From Mesotaenium endlicherianum (Eukaryota > Streptophyta > Zygnematophyceae > Zygnematales > Mesotaeniaceae), in NCBI GenBank assembly GCA_009602735.1, contig WELA01006442.1, positions 393,318 through 457,317 on the forward strand: DNA of 64,000 nucleotides, given 5' to 3'. The position numbers were made by a program, and so were the translations under genes. The notes beneath the pieces were generated by a model. That model was given only the letters and a program-made list of their open reading frames with translations. It was not told the DNA's origin and searched no databases. Each line of letters opens with the position of its first letter. Position 1 is the first letter of the stretch. Below are positions 44,134 through 54,839 of the stretch, one piece after another.

Positions 44134-45555
44134 TTGAATGCGCCACTTCTTTCATTAGCCGATCCCGACTTGCCTTACGAGGTCGTCGCCGATGCGTCTG
44201 GTGTTGGAATAGGGGCTGTACTGCTGCAGGCAGGCCAGCCTATCAGTTTTGAGAGTCGAAAGCTGACACCTGCCGAACAAAATTACTCAACGACAGAGCA
44301 GGAGCTCTGGGCAGTCATATACGCTTTGGAAACTTGGCGATGTTATTTGGAAGGCTGCAAAGCTTTGACAGTGGTTACGGACCACTGCCCAAATACTTTC
44401 TTTCAAATTCAGCCAACGCTATCGAGGAGACAGACGAGATGGTCTGAGTTCTTGCAACGATTCCACTTTGAGTGGGCGTATCGCCCAGGCCGCAACAATG
44501 TTGCTGATCCTCTAAGTCGAATTCCTCACCACCACTTGATGTTGGGGACTGTTGCGAGCTTGCGAGAACGAAATGGTCAGGTTTCGAGGGCGGCCACCCT
44601 TGATTCTGCTGTACCCTCCCAGACGTCTGACCGCAACCAGCCTGGTGACGCGGGCACACCTGATTTGGATAGCATGCATAACTCGGAAATACTTGACCTG
44701 CATCAACTATTTCACGAGGGCTATCTCAAAGATCCGTTTTTCCTAGATCTCCAGGGTACTGGCTTGAACGGTGTAGTCGTAACGATGGACAGTATGGATA
44801 AAAGGAAAGAACACTCAAACTATTTGTTTGAGAACGGTTTTTGGTGGCACAATGGGCGCATTGCTGTCCCAGAAGGCCGAGTAAGACATGTGCTACTACG
44901 AGAAGCGCATGACTCTCCTTACTCAGGTCATCATGGAATTACCAAAACCACACACTCTTTGCGCCGAGGGTACATTTGGCCGTCCCTTAAGGTTGATGTT
45001 GCCGAGTACATCATCAACTGCGCAACATGTCAGAGGAATAAGCCGAGCAATACGTTGCCCGCTGGGAAGTTGCAACCATTGGAACTTGCATGTGCTCCTT
45101 GGGAAAGCATAAGCCTCGACTTTGTTGTTGAATTGCCTACCACCGATCGAGGACACAATGGGGTGCTAACGATCGTGGATCGTTTCACTAAGATGGTACA
45201 CTTTGTGGCCACTACCCCAGCACTTGATGCCGTCGAGACCGCACGTCTCTTCGTAGATCACGTGTTCGAGTTGCATGGCATGCCGAAAGAAATCATAAGT
45301 GATCGTGACAGTAGATTTACGAGCCACTTCTGGCAGGAAGTTTGTTCGCATTTCGGCACAAAACTTAAGATGTCAACTAGCTTCCATCCTCAGACCGATG
45401 GTCAGACAAAACGAATGAACTGCGTTCTGCAACAGTTCCTTAGGCATTATGTGAATCCTTGCCAAGACGACTGGGATACCCTCCTTTCAGTCGCAGAGTT
45501 CGCAGTTAATAATGCTTATCAGGAAAGTGTTAAGGAAACTCCATTTTTCCTTTGA
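44134..45555 (+). pseudogene. Element D RNase H and integrase
   Basis: RNase H: VADASGVGIGAVLLQ, SFESRKLTPAEQNYSTTEQELWAV, and the VVTDH segment. Integrase zinc domain: HHGITKTTHSLRRGYIW ... CATCQRNKP. Core: SLDFVVELPTTDRGHNGVLTIVDRF (first Asp), IISDRDSRFTS (second Asp), and HPQTDGQTKRMN, where the catalytic Glu is Lys. Inactive. A frameshift at about 45550 leads to the C-terminal region. Confidence 0.92.
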
Positions 45556-46270
45556 CTATGGGCGACATCCGCACACTCCTCTCACGCGCGTCGTTTATGC
45601 TGAGGCGGGGCTGTCAACCATGAGAGTACCAAGTGCACGCCTATTTGTCCATTCTCTTCAACAGGTGCACAAAAACGCGAAGCTGGCTTTAGCCGCTGCT
45701 CGAGATCAGCAGAAAAAGTTTGCTGACACGCACAGGACTGAGTTAAGTTTTCAAGTTGGCAATAAAGTATTTTTGCAAACTAAAAACCTCCAACTCAAGA
45801 ACCCAGGAAAGCGCAAGCTTTTGCCTCGCTGGGTAGGTCCTTTTATCGTTATCGCAAATGTTGGACCTGTTGCATACCGACTGGATTTGCCTAAATCCAT
45901 GGGGCGAACGCATCCTGTGTTCCATGTTAGATTACTGAAGCTGTTTAGGTCCGATGGCCGCTACCAGCCACAAGCACCGGAATTGGAACTCGCCGATGAT
46001 GATAAGGCCTGGGATGTAGAGGAGGTCTTAGGACACCGCTACACTCGTCATAAACCTCCACGCGTGGAGCTTTTGATATAGTGGCTAGATTACGATTCCA
46101 GTTGGAACTCGTACAAACCTCAGGAAAAAATCCTACTTAATTGCAAGGACCTGGTCCAAAAATATTGGTTACGATGGGTTGATGCTCAAAAGCTCTGCGC
46201 CGTGGCAAGTGTGCTACCAAGCGCTCTTCGTAAGCCATGGAACAAACGCAAAAGAGACGCGGCCAAGTAA
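45512..46270 (+). pseudogene. Element D integrase C-terminal region and chromodomain-like end
   Basis: GPY/F region (VGNKVFLQTKNLQLKNPG... WVGPFIVIANVGPVAYRLDLP ... HPVFHVRLLK), then WDVEEVLGHRYTRHKPPRVELLI-TAG-WLDYDSSWNSYKP, a degenerate chromodomain with a TAG at 46079-46081. It ends at TAA 46268. Chromodomains bind methylated histone tails in chromoviruses; this one is disabled. Confidence 0.8.
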
Positions 46271-46394
46271 TCGCTCTTTTCCGTCACTGTGATGATGCAT
46301 AGTCCAATCGCTCACCAGTGTTTTCCGCTAGTCAAGGCTAGTATCGACACATCTACGACTTAAAAGACGTACGCTTAACGAGGACGTTAAGTTC

Positions 46395-46411
46395 TTTTAA
46401 GGGGGGAGGAG
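46395..46411 (+). promoter_or_regulatory. Element D polypurine tract
   Basis: TTTTAAGGGGGGAGGAG directly before the TG start of the 3' LTR. Confidence 0.9.
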
Positions 46412-47354
46412 TGTAACGATTTGAGCTTTTTAGGCGTATTTGGGACGTTTTCCCAATTACCTAAAATACTTTATACTATTTATCATAAGTTATTTGATAA
46501 ATGATTGCATCAAATTGAATTATTCGCCACACACGTGTGCCGATTAATTCCCAGTCGATTGGCTAAACGACCGAGATAGTATTGCAAAAAGCGTCATAAC
46601 GTAATTCGACTACTTCGCAAAAGTACGACATAAGTATTCATAAAGTTACTTTGAATAATTATGAGATGATAATTTAAGTAATCATTGTTTGATTAAGTTA
46701 TTTTGATTGTCATTATTTACGAATAATGGACAATCACAAATTTCGGATTACGACTAGTCGTGATACGAAGAAACTGTCGTATCATTAATACGAACAAACA
46801 GTCGTAAAGTCAAACGAAACGAAATATGCAAAGTCGCTTTGCATGCAAGCGGATTTGAACCCGCGACTTTTGTTTGAAACGTTCACACCTAACCGATTGG
46901 CCAAAGTAGCTTTTTATACTACCGGTTCATGACGAAAGCATCTGTACGCGACCCCGCGATCAATCGCAACTTTTTCGGAAAGTCGCGAGAACGCGAAAAC
47001 GCCCGTTTGGCGCGAAACGGTTTTTCGGAAACCGTCGAAAAGTCTCCAAACGGCCAATTGCGCGTTTCGAGCATTCGGCCGAATGGGACACGTCCCTTCG
47101 ACCGTTTTCGTTGAACATGAACCAGTGCCCTAGGTGGTGACTCGAAGCACTCCAGTGCCTCATGTTGTGCAGGTATAAATACCTGCAGAGTCATTGTGAG
47201 TGCAACTCTCACAAGCACACATTCTACGTTAGTTTTCACTTTCGCTCTTTCGAGTATTCGTCAACTTCCACAAGTATACAGATTTTCCTCCCACTTGACT
47301 TAAATATTCCTTGAATGCCGAGGAAAGATCCTCTCAAAAAGCAGAAACGTCACA
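46412..47354 (+). repeat. Element D 3' LTR
   Basis: Near-copy of 40622-41563 with the same ends. Carries the same antisense tRNA-like segment at about 46839-46913. Confidence 0.95.
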
Positions 47355-47359
47355 CTGGC

Positions 47360-49124
47360 GCCTCTGATGCCGTGCGCATGCCACGTGGCGCCAGCTGCTA
47401 GATCCTGCTAGTGGCAGCCAGCAGCAAGGGGCTGTGCTCTTGTGGCTCCCTCTTGCGCAGATCTGCGCACGCATGCACGGCGCGCGTGCCGAGACTTGTT
47501 GCGGCTTGCGCAGCCGTCTGACAGGCTTGTAGGGGGCTGCCACCTGCCACCAGGCCGACCTTTGCCGGTCCTGCTGTCGATAGCAAGGCCGTGGAGGCCA
47601 GAGTCGTCGCCAGCGTTGGTGCTGGCTGCGATGGCGTTGGGGACGCCTTGTTGCAGGGACGGGCTGCTATGACGGCTGGCTGGGCTGCGCCTGATGGATG
47701 CTTGCCAGCTGTCAGCCAGTCAAAGCGTGCCCGTACGCCACTGGCAGAAACCCTGGCTGGGGGCGTGCCGCTCCCAAGAGCGTACAGAGCTCCACACGCA
47801 TCGTAGCCAATTTTGGCGTTGCGAGCGTGTAGGCGGGCAATCTCGGCCTTGGCCGCTAACAATGCGTCGTTGAGGGCGTCGTAATTGTAGTGGTCCTCTC
47901 CGAGTGTCATCACGGCGCTGGTCGTGGCCGTGGCCGCCGTCATTGCGAGTCGTCCGCCAGTGCGCGGGTTACGCGTGTCCCGCTGGCCTGCTGCACCGGG
48001 GGATCTATTTCGAGCGCGCCCGTTCTCAAGGTCGCGCTTCTTTTGCAGACTGTGACTTGCAGGTGGCCGGCCTTGCTGCAATATGTGCAGTTGCTGGGCT
48101 TGCTGTTTTGCGCAAGCGTGCAGTCACGGCGAGAGTGGCCCATCTTCTCGCAAGACCAGCAGGGGTCGCTCGTCGTGGCGGCCATAGAGATACGGCCGCG
48201 CGGCGCTCCGCGCTGTTGAGTCTGCTGGAGCAGCTGCGAGCGCTGCGGCTGCTGCTGCTGGGGCTGGCGTGCAGGGCTTGGTCTCATCGTGGAAGATGGC
48301 TGCATCGCGGTCTCTCGACGTACGCCTGTGGATGCGAGGCCCACACGGTCGCTGATGTTGCTCCGTGCGGCTGCCAGGCTCTACTTCTCGACTGAGAGGT
48401 AAGCGTCCCCCATTGGGTATTTGGAACCCTTGCGGTCGATGAGAGGGGTGATAGCTCTCTCCCTTAGACGCGGCTCCACGGCAGGCAAGAAGATCTCTGC
48501 TGCCTCTCAATCAGTAATCATGCCCACGTCCCTGCGTAGGTGGGTCAGACGCCGGTACATCATGCGGATCGTCTCGTTCTTGCGGTGGAAGAAGTGGTGC
48601 AGCTCGTACACCTTCTCCTCAGTGGCGCCGTGGAACTCCTATCTAAGAACGTCCCAGAAGGCCTACACTGGGTCAGCTAGTGGGCTCTGAACGTCCTCCA
48701 CCAGCTCTGTGCGCGTGAGGATCTCAGTTGCCTTCTCTCGGTAGGTGTCGTGAGCCTCATAGAGAAGGCAACGCATGAGCGTGCCAAACACTTGGCGCTT
48801 AGTGAGCGCAGGCGTCTTGAGCTTAGCGTTCTCAAAGTCCGCCTCAAACTCCAAGATAGTGTCGTCCAAATCACAGATGCCTGGCCTACCGCTGAAGCAA
48901 AAGAGGGAGGCCCTGTTTACCTTCGTATCCTGGTCACTTGCCATGGAGTACGAGTAATCGTAGTAAGTCCACTGAAGAGGTGGCTCGTGGACGGCAATAG
49001 GCTGAGAGGGCACCGGGTGCTCCTCCTCAAGGGGATCAGTGATAGTACTGAGATTTGAGTCTGATTCCTTGCCAGTAACCCCTTTGTAGTAAGGCCAATA
49101 AGATAGCCCACTGCGAGGAGGCAT
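47360..49124 (-). pseudogene. Element B Gag
   Basis: ATG at 49124 (MPPRSGLSYWPYYKG...). The capsid region includes LFCFSGRPGICDLDD..., LLYEAHDTYREKA and KVYELHHFFHRKNETIRMMYRRLTHLRR, followed by two zinc knuckles: CWSCEKMGHSRRDC (perfect CCHC) and CTYCSKAGHLQVTVC (one extra residue). In-frame stops: TAG after ADPV, after DVLR and after SVEK, and TGA after MITD. The alignable residues in element C are Lys, Lys, Gln and Trp. The left end is cut by element D at the CTGGC duplication. The gag leader is short (about 55 bases from the repeat end). Confidence 0.85.
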
Positions 49125-49180
49125 ACGCTGAAAACTCTACTTGCGTGCAGGCAAAGAAAGATCTTTTTAGAAATAAGGGG

Positions 49181-50307
49181 TGTGTACTCTCCAGAGTGAG
49201 CACCTCAAGACTGTAATCTAGTAGGAAGCCAACTAAGGAAGTTTGGCCCAAAAGATCACTAGAAGCACATCATGATCTTTAAGAGTATTCCTATGGCAGG
49301 GTTTAAGTTGTGACTTTGCTCACCACTTGTGAAGTTCTTCAAGTGACTGGAAGCCAGGGGGGCTTGCTCTTCACAAGAGAGAGACTAAGTGGTGGTCCTG
49401 AAACCACAAGAGGTAAAAGTGTAAGCTTTACTGATAATCTCTGTGACTTACAACTGGCATGATGGGACTTCTAGGGACATCTCTAGTATTTTTAGTCCTG
49501 GAAATCCGGCGTCGTATGTGGCGGATCCAATGCATCTAGTCACTCTAAAAGGCTCTCTTATGTCCACCAATGTGTACAAGGCATGTACTAGCACTCTTAT
49601 AGGCTAAACATAACTCAAACCAATCAAAGCAACGCACGTAGAATATGCTATATGTCTCTCATTGGTGGAGCTTACCTTGGGTGGTTCTGCCTAGATAGCG
49701 CCTCAAAAGTGAATCTGGAACTTGAGGAAGCTTCCTCTAGGAGTCGGTGATGTAGTTACCAAGTTATAGCCTCAAAGATGCATTTATACTATGAAAATGT
49801 AGGACTCATGTAGGCTAAGGGGCTCGCGGATTTGTGCGAAGTAAGCTAAGGGTCCTTGGGGTCACGAATGGTCAACAATGTCACCTTTGGGTACATTGAG
49901 TCACAAGTTGGCCATTTGGTGTGTTTTCGCCAGGGGCCAAAAGGGGTGCGGACTGGATCGCGCCTATCTCGCTCAATACTTAACCTAACGACGCAAAACC
50001 GATGCCATTTGGAAGATGCTTCAACGCTACACTTTCGTGACTTGAAAATCTAGAAAAAATCAACATATGGGTGCGGAAAGTCAATGCAAAGTTGGTCTTC
50101 CTAGGTTGATGGCTTACACATGTGGAGCTCGAATTTGTACTTGAATTTTGACTCAATAAATCATGACAGCTGTCGTGCGGTAGGAGGTCGGGTGCGTATC
50201 ATCAACACAAGCAATGCGTAACAAGCAAGCAAGCTTTGTTGCAATAAAGTATGTAATGCATGTGGCTTCATAGCAAAAAAGACAGTCAAGCGTCATATGT
50301 TTTAGAT
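49181..50307 (-). repeat. Shared X-Y terminal repeat block between C and B
   Basis: Minus strand: X from 50307 to 50171, then the palindromic junction GACAGCTGTC (50174-50165), then Y from 50168 to about 49181, ending GAGTACACA before the leader of B gag. It serves as the 3' repeat of C and the 5' repeat of B. Very similar to the 58213-59052 copy (both lack a 14-base segment present in the solo repeat at about 21735). Confidence 0.75.
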
Positions 50308-50369
50308 CCCCCCCCTAGCTCTCAACCACCAGCTGATGGGCTGTGATCGCTGCCTAAAGCTAAAGTAGT

Positions 50370-51790
50370 GCAATCACCACAGAATCAGTCGCCAGCTAGC
50401 ATGCGGGCCAACGGTGGGTCGAGGCAGCCGATGAGGAAGCCAAGGTTGCAGCTGTCGCAGAGCAGCATATTGGCCTACTGGCCGGGGCTGTGGCAGATCT
50501 GGCATGCCCAGTCCTTGGGCGGCCGCGCGTTGCGGGGGCAAACTTGCATGTCAAGGTTAGGAAGGTGGCATGGTCCACAGTTCTTGGTGTGGTCCTTGTG
50601 AAGACGGCCATTTGCGCCTTCCAGCTCCAAAACTCTTGACGCCAAGACACGCCTGACGCGCAGGATGACAAGCGAGCTGCTGATGTTGAGGGTGTTCTTT
50701 GTCTGGCGTCGCAGGTACACGAAGTCACCTGCAAAAAACTGCAACACCCGCGGGCAATAGGCTCCTCCACGAGTCATGGCATACCTCAGTGTGTTGCGGT
50801 GTTGAGCAACGCAGAGGTTGTCTACGACCATGGGCATCAGGCGCTGAAAGAGCTATGCACGCTGCCTGATAAGAGCACTCCACGTCTCGGGATTGTCCAA
50901 GTCCAAGACGTTCTCGGCCATACTCCTGGCTGCTGCGGGCAGGACTGGTTGTCGACCGTAGAGAAGAAAGTAGGAAGAATGCGAGGCCAAGGAAGCTTGC
51001 TTACTGAACCTGTACCCCACAGCCAATCATGGGAGGGCGTCGTCCCAGTGGGTGCTGTCATGGGCCAGGCAATACTTCCGCAGCCCAAGCTTGACGGTCT
51101 GCACCATGCGCTCTGCAAGGCCGTCAGCCTGGGAATGGTTGCGGGAGGTCATGCGGTGGTCGATCATCAAGCGCTCCAGCAGCTTCTGAAAGCTGCCCTG
51201 GAATTCCTTGCCTTGATCAGTTAGGACCTCACCGCAGCTGCCAAAGCGGCTAAGGACTTGGTCAAAGAAAGCCTGAGCAATCCCCTCACTGGCCTTGCTG
51301 GGCAAAGACACAAGCTCAATCCACTTGGACATGTGCTCAATCATCACCAAGACGTAAAGGTTGCCTCGGCAAGACTTTGGCAGCTCCCCAGCCAAGTTGA
51401 GCGATCACCTATAAAACAGTCCCTGAATAGGGAAAGGGCTGAGAGCGACGGTGCTGGCTGTGAAGCGTGAGCCCACCCGGTCGCAAAGAGTGTAGTTGCA
51501 GACGACGTCGTTGACCACCTTAGTCATGCCGTGCCACCAGTACTCAGCCTGGAGGAGGCTAAGAGTGCGCTTAACACTGAAGTGTCCAAGCGTTTTGTGC
51601 ACACACCGCACCAGCTGGTTGCGTATAGCAGGCTCAGGAACCACCAGGACGGAGCCGTTTGCCATCACTCGTCGCATGCGCCCCTCCATGAAGACGAAGT
51701 CCCAGCTGCGCTTGAGGACGCGATTGCGGTCGCGCGCACTAATGCCTGGGGCCAACTCCTTGGCCGTGACGTACTGCAGCACTAGGGCGT
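50370..51790 (-). pseudogene. Element C integrase with C-terminal PHD finger
   Basis: Zinc domain (KTLGHFSVKRTLSLL ... CNYTLCDRV), SLNLAGELPKSCRGN, where the first catalytic Asp is Asn, VLTDQGKEF (second Asp), and HSQADGLAERMVQ (Glu kept). PHD end: CQIC, LLCDSC, FLIGC, WFCGDC. Stops: TAG after ESKNK (Trp in B), TGA after GLFYR (Trp in B), TAG after RQRA (shared with B) and TAG inside the PHD (Glu in B). Confidence 0.85.
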
Positions 51791-51999
51791 TGTCCTACTT
51801 GTTCTTGGACTCAAGCTGCCAGCTGTCCTGCTCCTCCGCTGCTGCTAGTGCCAGTCGTTGAGTGGTGACGGTCACCATGTCTAGGCTAGTGAATCTTGCG
51901 AACTGCACGTCGTTGTCAACGGAGAAGGCCAAGAATGCTGCCGCGTGCCAGCCCACTGGCCCATTCTCATCGTGGCGGGCTATTGTGAGGTCCCTCAAG

Positions 52000-53250
52000 G
52001 AGGGCAGGGGGTTGCGGCTTAGGCCGTCGGCGTCCAGGTTTTCGACCTTGGACGATGGTGCATGTCAAAGGTGTACTCCTGCAAGATGAGCGCCCACCGT
52101 ACGTACTTGCCTGTCAGGCGCTCTGACGTCATGAGTCACTTGAGTGGCTGATGGTCGGTGACCAAGCAGAATATGTGGGTGCCGTAGAGATAGTGCCTGA
52201 AGTGCACAATTGCCCACACAGCTGCCAGGCACTCCCCCTCATAAGAGCCGTAATTGCCCTCAACACGGTTGTTGCTGCGGCTCGCGTACGCCACCACATG
52301 CTCAAAGCCGTCATGCTCGTGCACCAGCACCGCTCCAAGCCCTGCCTGCAAGCAGTCGATGTGGAGGATGAAGGGCTTCTGATAGTCAGGCCGGCGTAGT
52401 ATTGGGGCGCTCACCAACAGCTCCTTGAGCTTGTCAAACGCCGCCTGCTGCTTTGGTCCCCATACGTAGGCAACGCCCTTGCGTAGCAAGTTGCTGAGCG
52501 ACTGGCCAGCTCGCTGAATCCAAGCACAAAGCGGCGATAGTAATTGGCGATGCCAAGGAAGGTCCTCAGCTGCAAGAGGTTGGTCGGCGGCGGGATGCCA
52601 ATGATGGCCAAGATCTTGGCCAGCTGAGGGGCCAGGCCACTGGAAGACAAGCGATGCCCAAGGTACCCCACCTCTTGAGTCCCAAAGGTGCACTTGCCTG
52701 GATGGCACTTGAGCCCAACGGCCTCTAAGCTGTCCAGGACTGCAATGATGTGCGCCACGTGCTCCTCAAAAGTCTCACTGAAGACGAGCACGTCATTGAT
52801 GTAGCACCGAGCAAAGGAGAGCCCTGCCAACTTCTTATCCATGATCCACTGGAAAGTGGCAGGAGCGTTCTTCAAGCCGAAGGGCATAACCCTCCACTTG
52901 TAGAGACACTGCGACCCCTAGAAAGCCGTCTTGTGCTGGTCCTCCTCCGCAATGGATATCCAGTTGAAGCTCCGCCTCAAATCCAGCACCAAGAAAGAAG
53001 TACAAGTACCAATGTGGTCAAAGATCTTGTCAGGGGTCGGCATAGGATATCTGTCCTGCTCAGTGACCTCGTTAAGCTTACGATAGTCACCGCACATTCT
53101 CTTCTCAGACCAGTTGCCTGAGGCGTCCTTCTTAGCTGGCATGACTGTGGGCGCAGCGTAAGTGGAGGCAGACCCACAAATGAGTTGATACTCCTCTAGC
53201 TATCTTGTCTGCATGCTAATTAGGTTGTCCTCAAGCGGCTGTAGCAATAG
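52000..53250 (-). pseudogene. Element C reverse transcriptase and RNase H
   Basis: RT blocks: TYAAPTVMPAKKDASGNW, CGDYRKLNEV, MPFGLKNAPATFQ, CYINDVLVFS, LKCHPGKCTF, YLGHRL and FLGIANYYRRF. The catalytic motif is Y-I-N-D, with the first Asp changed to Asn, so it is inactive. RNase H: FILHIDCLQAGLGAVL, YGSYEGECLA. A TAG at about 52918 replaces the Trp of AFWG. Frameshifts lie near 52040, 52500 and 53235. Confidence 0.88.
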
Positions 53251-53259
53251 CCCTTCTAG

Positions 53260-53890
53260 AAGATGGGCACGTCTATCTGGAGGGGGATCCTCATAGGGTC
53301 GCCTGTGTAGCGCCCAAGATCGTGCATGCCGCTGGCAAAGCGTGCACTGCGCCGTGCATCTAGCAACACCGTCAGTTGAGCAGCCTGTGCCTCAGTGAGA
53401 GTCCCCCCCAGCTTCCAAGTAGGGGCAGCTGGTGGTGGCTCTTGCGTTGCAGCTGGCGCCTCCTGCCCTGCTACTGTTGTGATCTGTGGGACTGCAGGCG
53501 TCACTTGCCTTGCAGCTGGCTGCGCTCGGCCTACCTTGGGTGCCTCCTCCTTGGCAGCTGCTGCCAGCTGCCTCGCACCACCTGTCGGCGGCTGAGAGCG
53601 TGGAAAAAGAAATGGGGAGCAAAACTCCCTGGGTCGCTCCGAGGGCTCCTGTCTCCTCCTTCCCCCCCCAAGCAAACTAGAACTAGGACCAAGACGCGGC
53701 GCAGGCGGATGCTTGGAAGCAGGATCCTCCCGCTGAGATGCGAGGTCGTACCAGGCGGGGCGCGGCTGTCGCCATTGAAATCACAATCCATGGCGTCGTA
53801 GGACTCGTCCATCTCAGGATGACGAGCTTGGGCGTAGAGGGGAGTCAGGGCCTGCGTCTGCAGTAGGATCCACGTGTCAAGACGTTGGCA
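53260..53890 (-). pseudogene. Element C linker between methyltransferase and RT
   Basis: Pro/Ala/Gln-rich low-complexity segment, then WKLGGTLTEAQAAQLTVLLD and FASGMHDLGRYTGDPMRI, ending VPIF followed by a TAG at about 53256 that is in the same place in B. No known domain. Confidence 0.55.
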
Positions 53891-53898
53891 TCGATTGC

Positions 53899-54830
53899 CT
53901 AATTAAGGAGACGCACGCGGTTGACCTCAGTGATGCCGGCCACCTGTGTGAGGTGCAGAGGGAAGCCCATTGCACGCTCCATCTCTGCGGCACGAGGCCG
54001 TTGGAACATGCCGGACTTGAGATCAATGATCATGCCGCGCTGGTCCCCATCGTAGGCCACACTGTCGTAGCGACTCACAAACGTAGGAAGTGCCCATGTG
54101 ACGTTGTGGAGAACCTCACACTGGGCCTGAGAAGGATGCGGAAGGGCGACCACTCGCTGGGCCAGGCACGCCACGTCAAGGATGGAGTCAACGTTGCGCG
54201 TGTGGCGTGAATGTGCGGCCGCTAATGCCTCAAGCATGCCTGGCATGGCCAGGTTGGTGAAGTAGGCACGCACGCGGTGCGCAATAGAGCCAATGTGGGC
54301 AGCGTCAATGACGGCCTCACGGCCAACGTAGCTGTTGCAGAGGGCAAAGTTGGTGCTAACATTGGGTTGAGAATCGTGGCGTACAGCCACGTTCTCCAAC
54401 ACCCAAGCGAGCGTGTGCGGCGGCTGGCGGTCCTCAACCATGTTGAGGACGCGAAGCAGATGCCAGAACAAGACCGTACGCGGGTCAGCGAGCGCGCCTC
54501 CTCGTCCCGCAATGGAGAAGCCCTGGCACTCCCACCCAGTGATGATAAGGTCAATGGGCCCCAGGCGTGTGATGTGCTCGGCTGAGATGTCCCGGATGTC
54601 CATGGGCGAGTTGGTCTGGGCACGGAAGAATGCGTGCTTAGGGAAGAGGTCAAGAAAACGCTCATGGCACATGGCTATCTGCCTGTGGGCCACTTGCTGC
54701 ACCTTGCCACCAGGGTCTACGTAGACGATCGACGTACGGGGATGCCAGCCTGCAAGGTGGCCAGTAGCCCTGTCGCAATACCGGCGAAGAGCTCGACAAG
54801 GACAATGCCGCCGGTTGCTCTTTGAGCTGC
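53899..54830 (-). pseudogene. Element C C5-DNA methyltransferase (ECQ lineage), best preserved copy
   Basis: Motif I LVELFAGIATGLLA lies in a shifted frame at about 54780-54825. From VYVDPGG (motif II) to LLN at 53899 the frame is open. Motif IV is GWECQGFSIAG, with the catalytic Cys present but Pro replaced by Glu; motif VI WVLENVAV; motif VIII AHRVRAYFTN; a short target-recognition stretch; motif IX/X MERAMGFPLHLTQV. A TAG follows at 53899-53901, then AIDANVLT in frame. One frameshift near 54740 separates motif I from the rest. Between II and IV is a conserved block PMDIRDISAEHITRLGPIDL. About 300 residues with no N-terminal regulatory domain. Confidence 0.85.
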
Positions 54831-54839
54831 GCGGTGTAG

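Larger units (their letters stand above)
40622..47354 (+). mobile_element. Element D: full-length Ty3/Gypsy LTR retrotransposon, nested in element B
   Basis: 5' LTR 40622-41563 and 3' LTR 46412-47354 (about 942 bases, TGTAAC...GTCACA). Exact 5-bp target duplication CTGGC at 40617-40621 and 47355-47359. The primer site TGGTATCGGAGCC at 41565 is tRNA-iMet-like, and the polypurine tract AAGGGGGGAGGAG ends at 46411. The LTRs differ by a few percent by eye. Coding order gag, protease, RT, RNase H, integrase, chromodomain-like end. Inactivated by in-frame stops, mostly explicable by C-to-T change (CGA to TGA three times, CAA to TAA, CAG to TAG). Confidence 0.95.
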
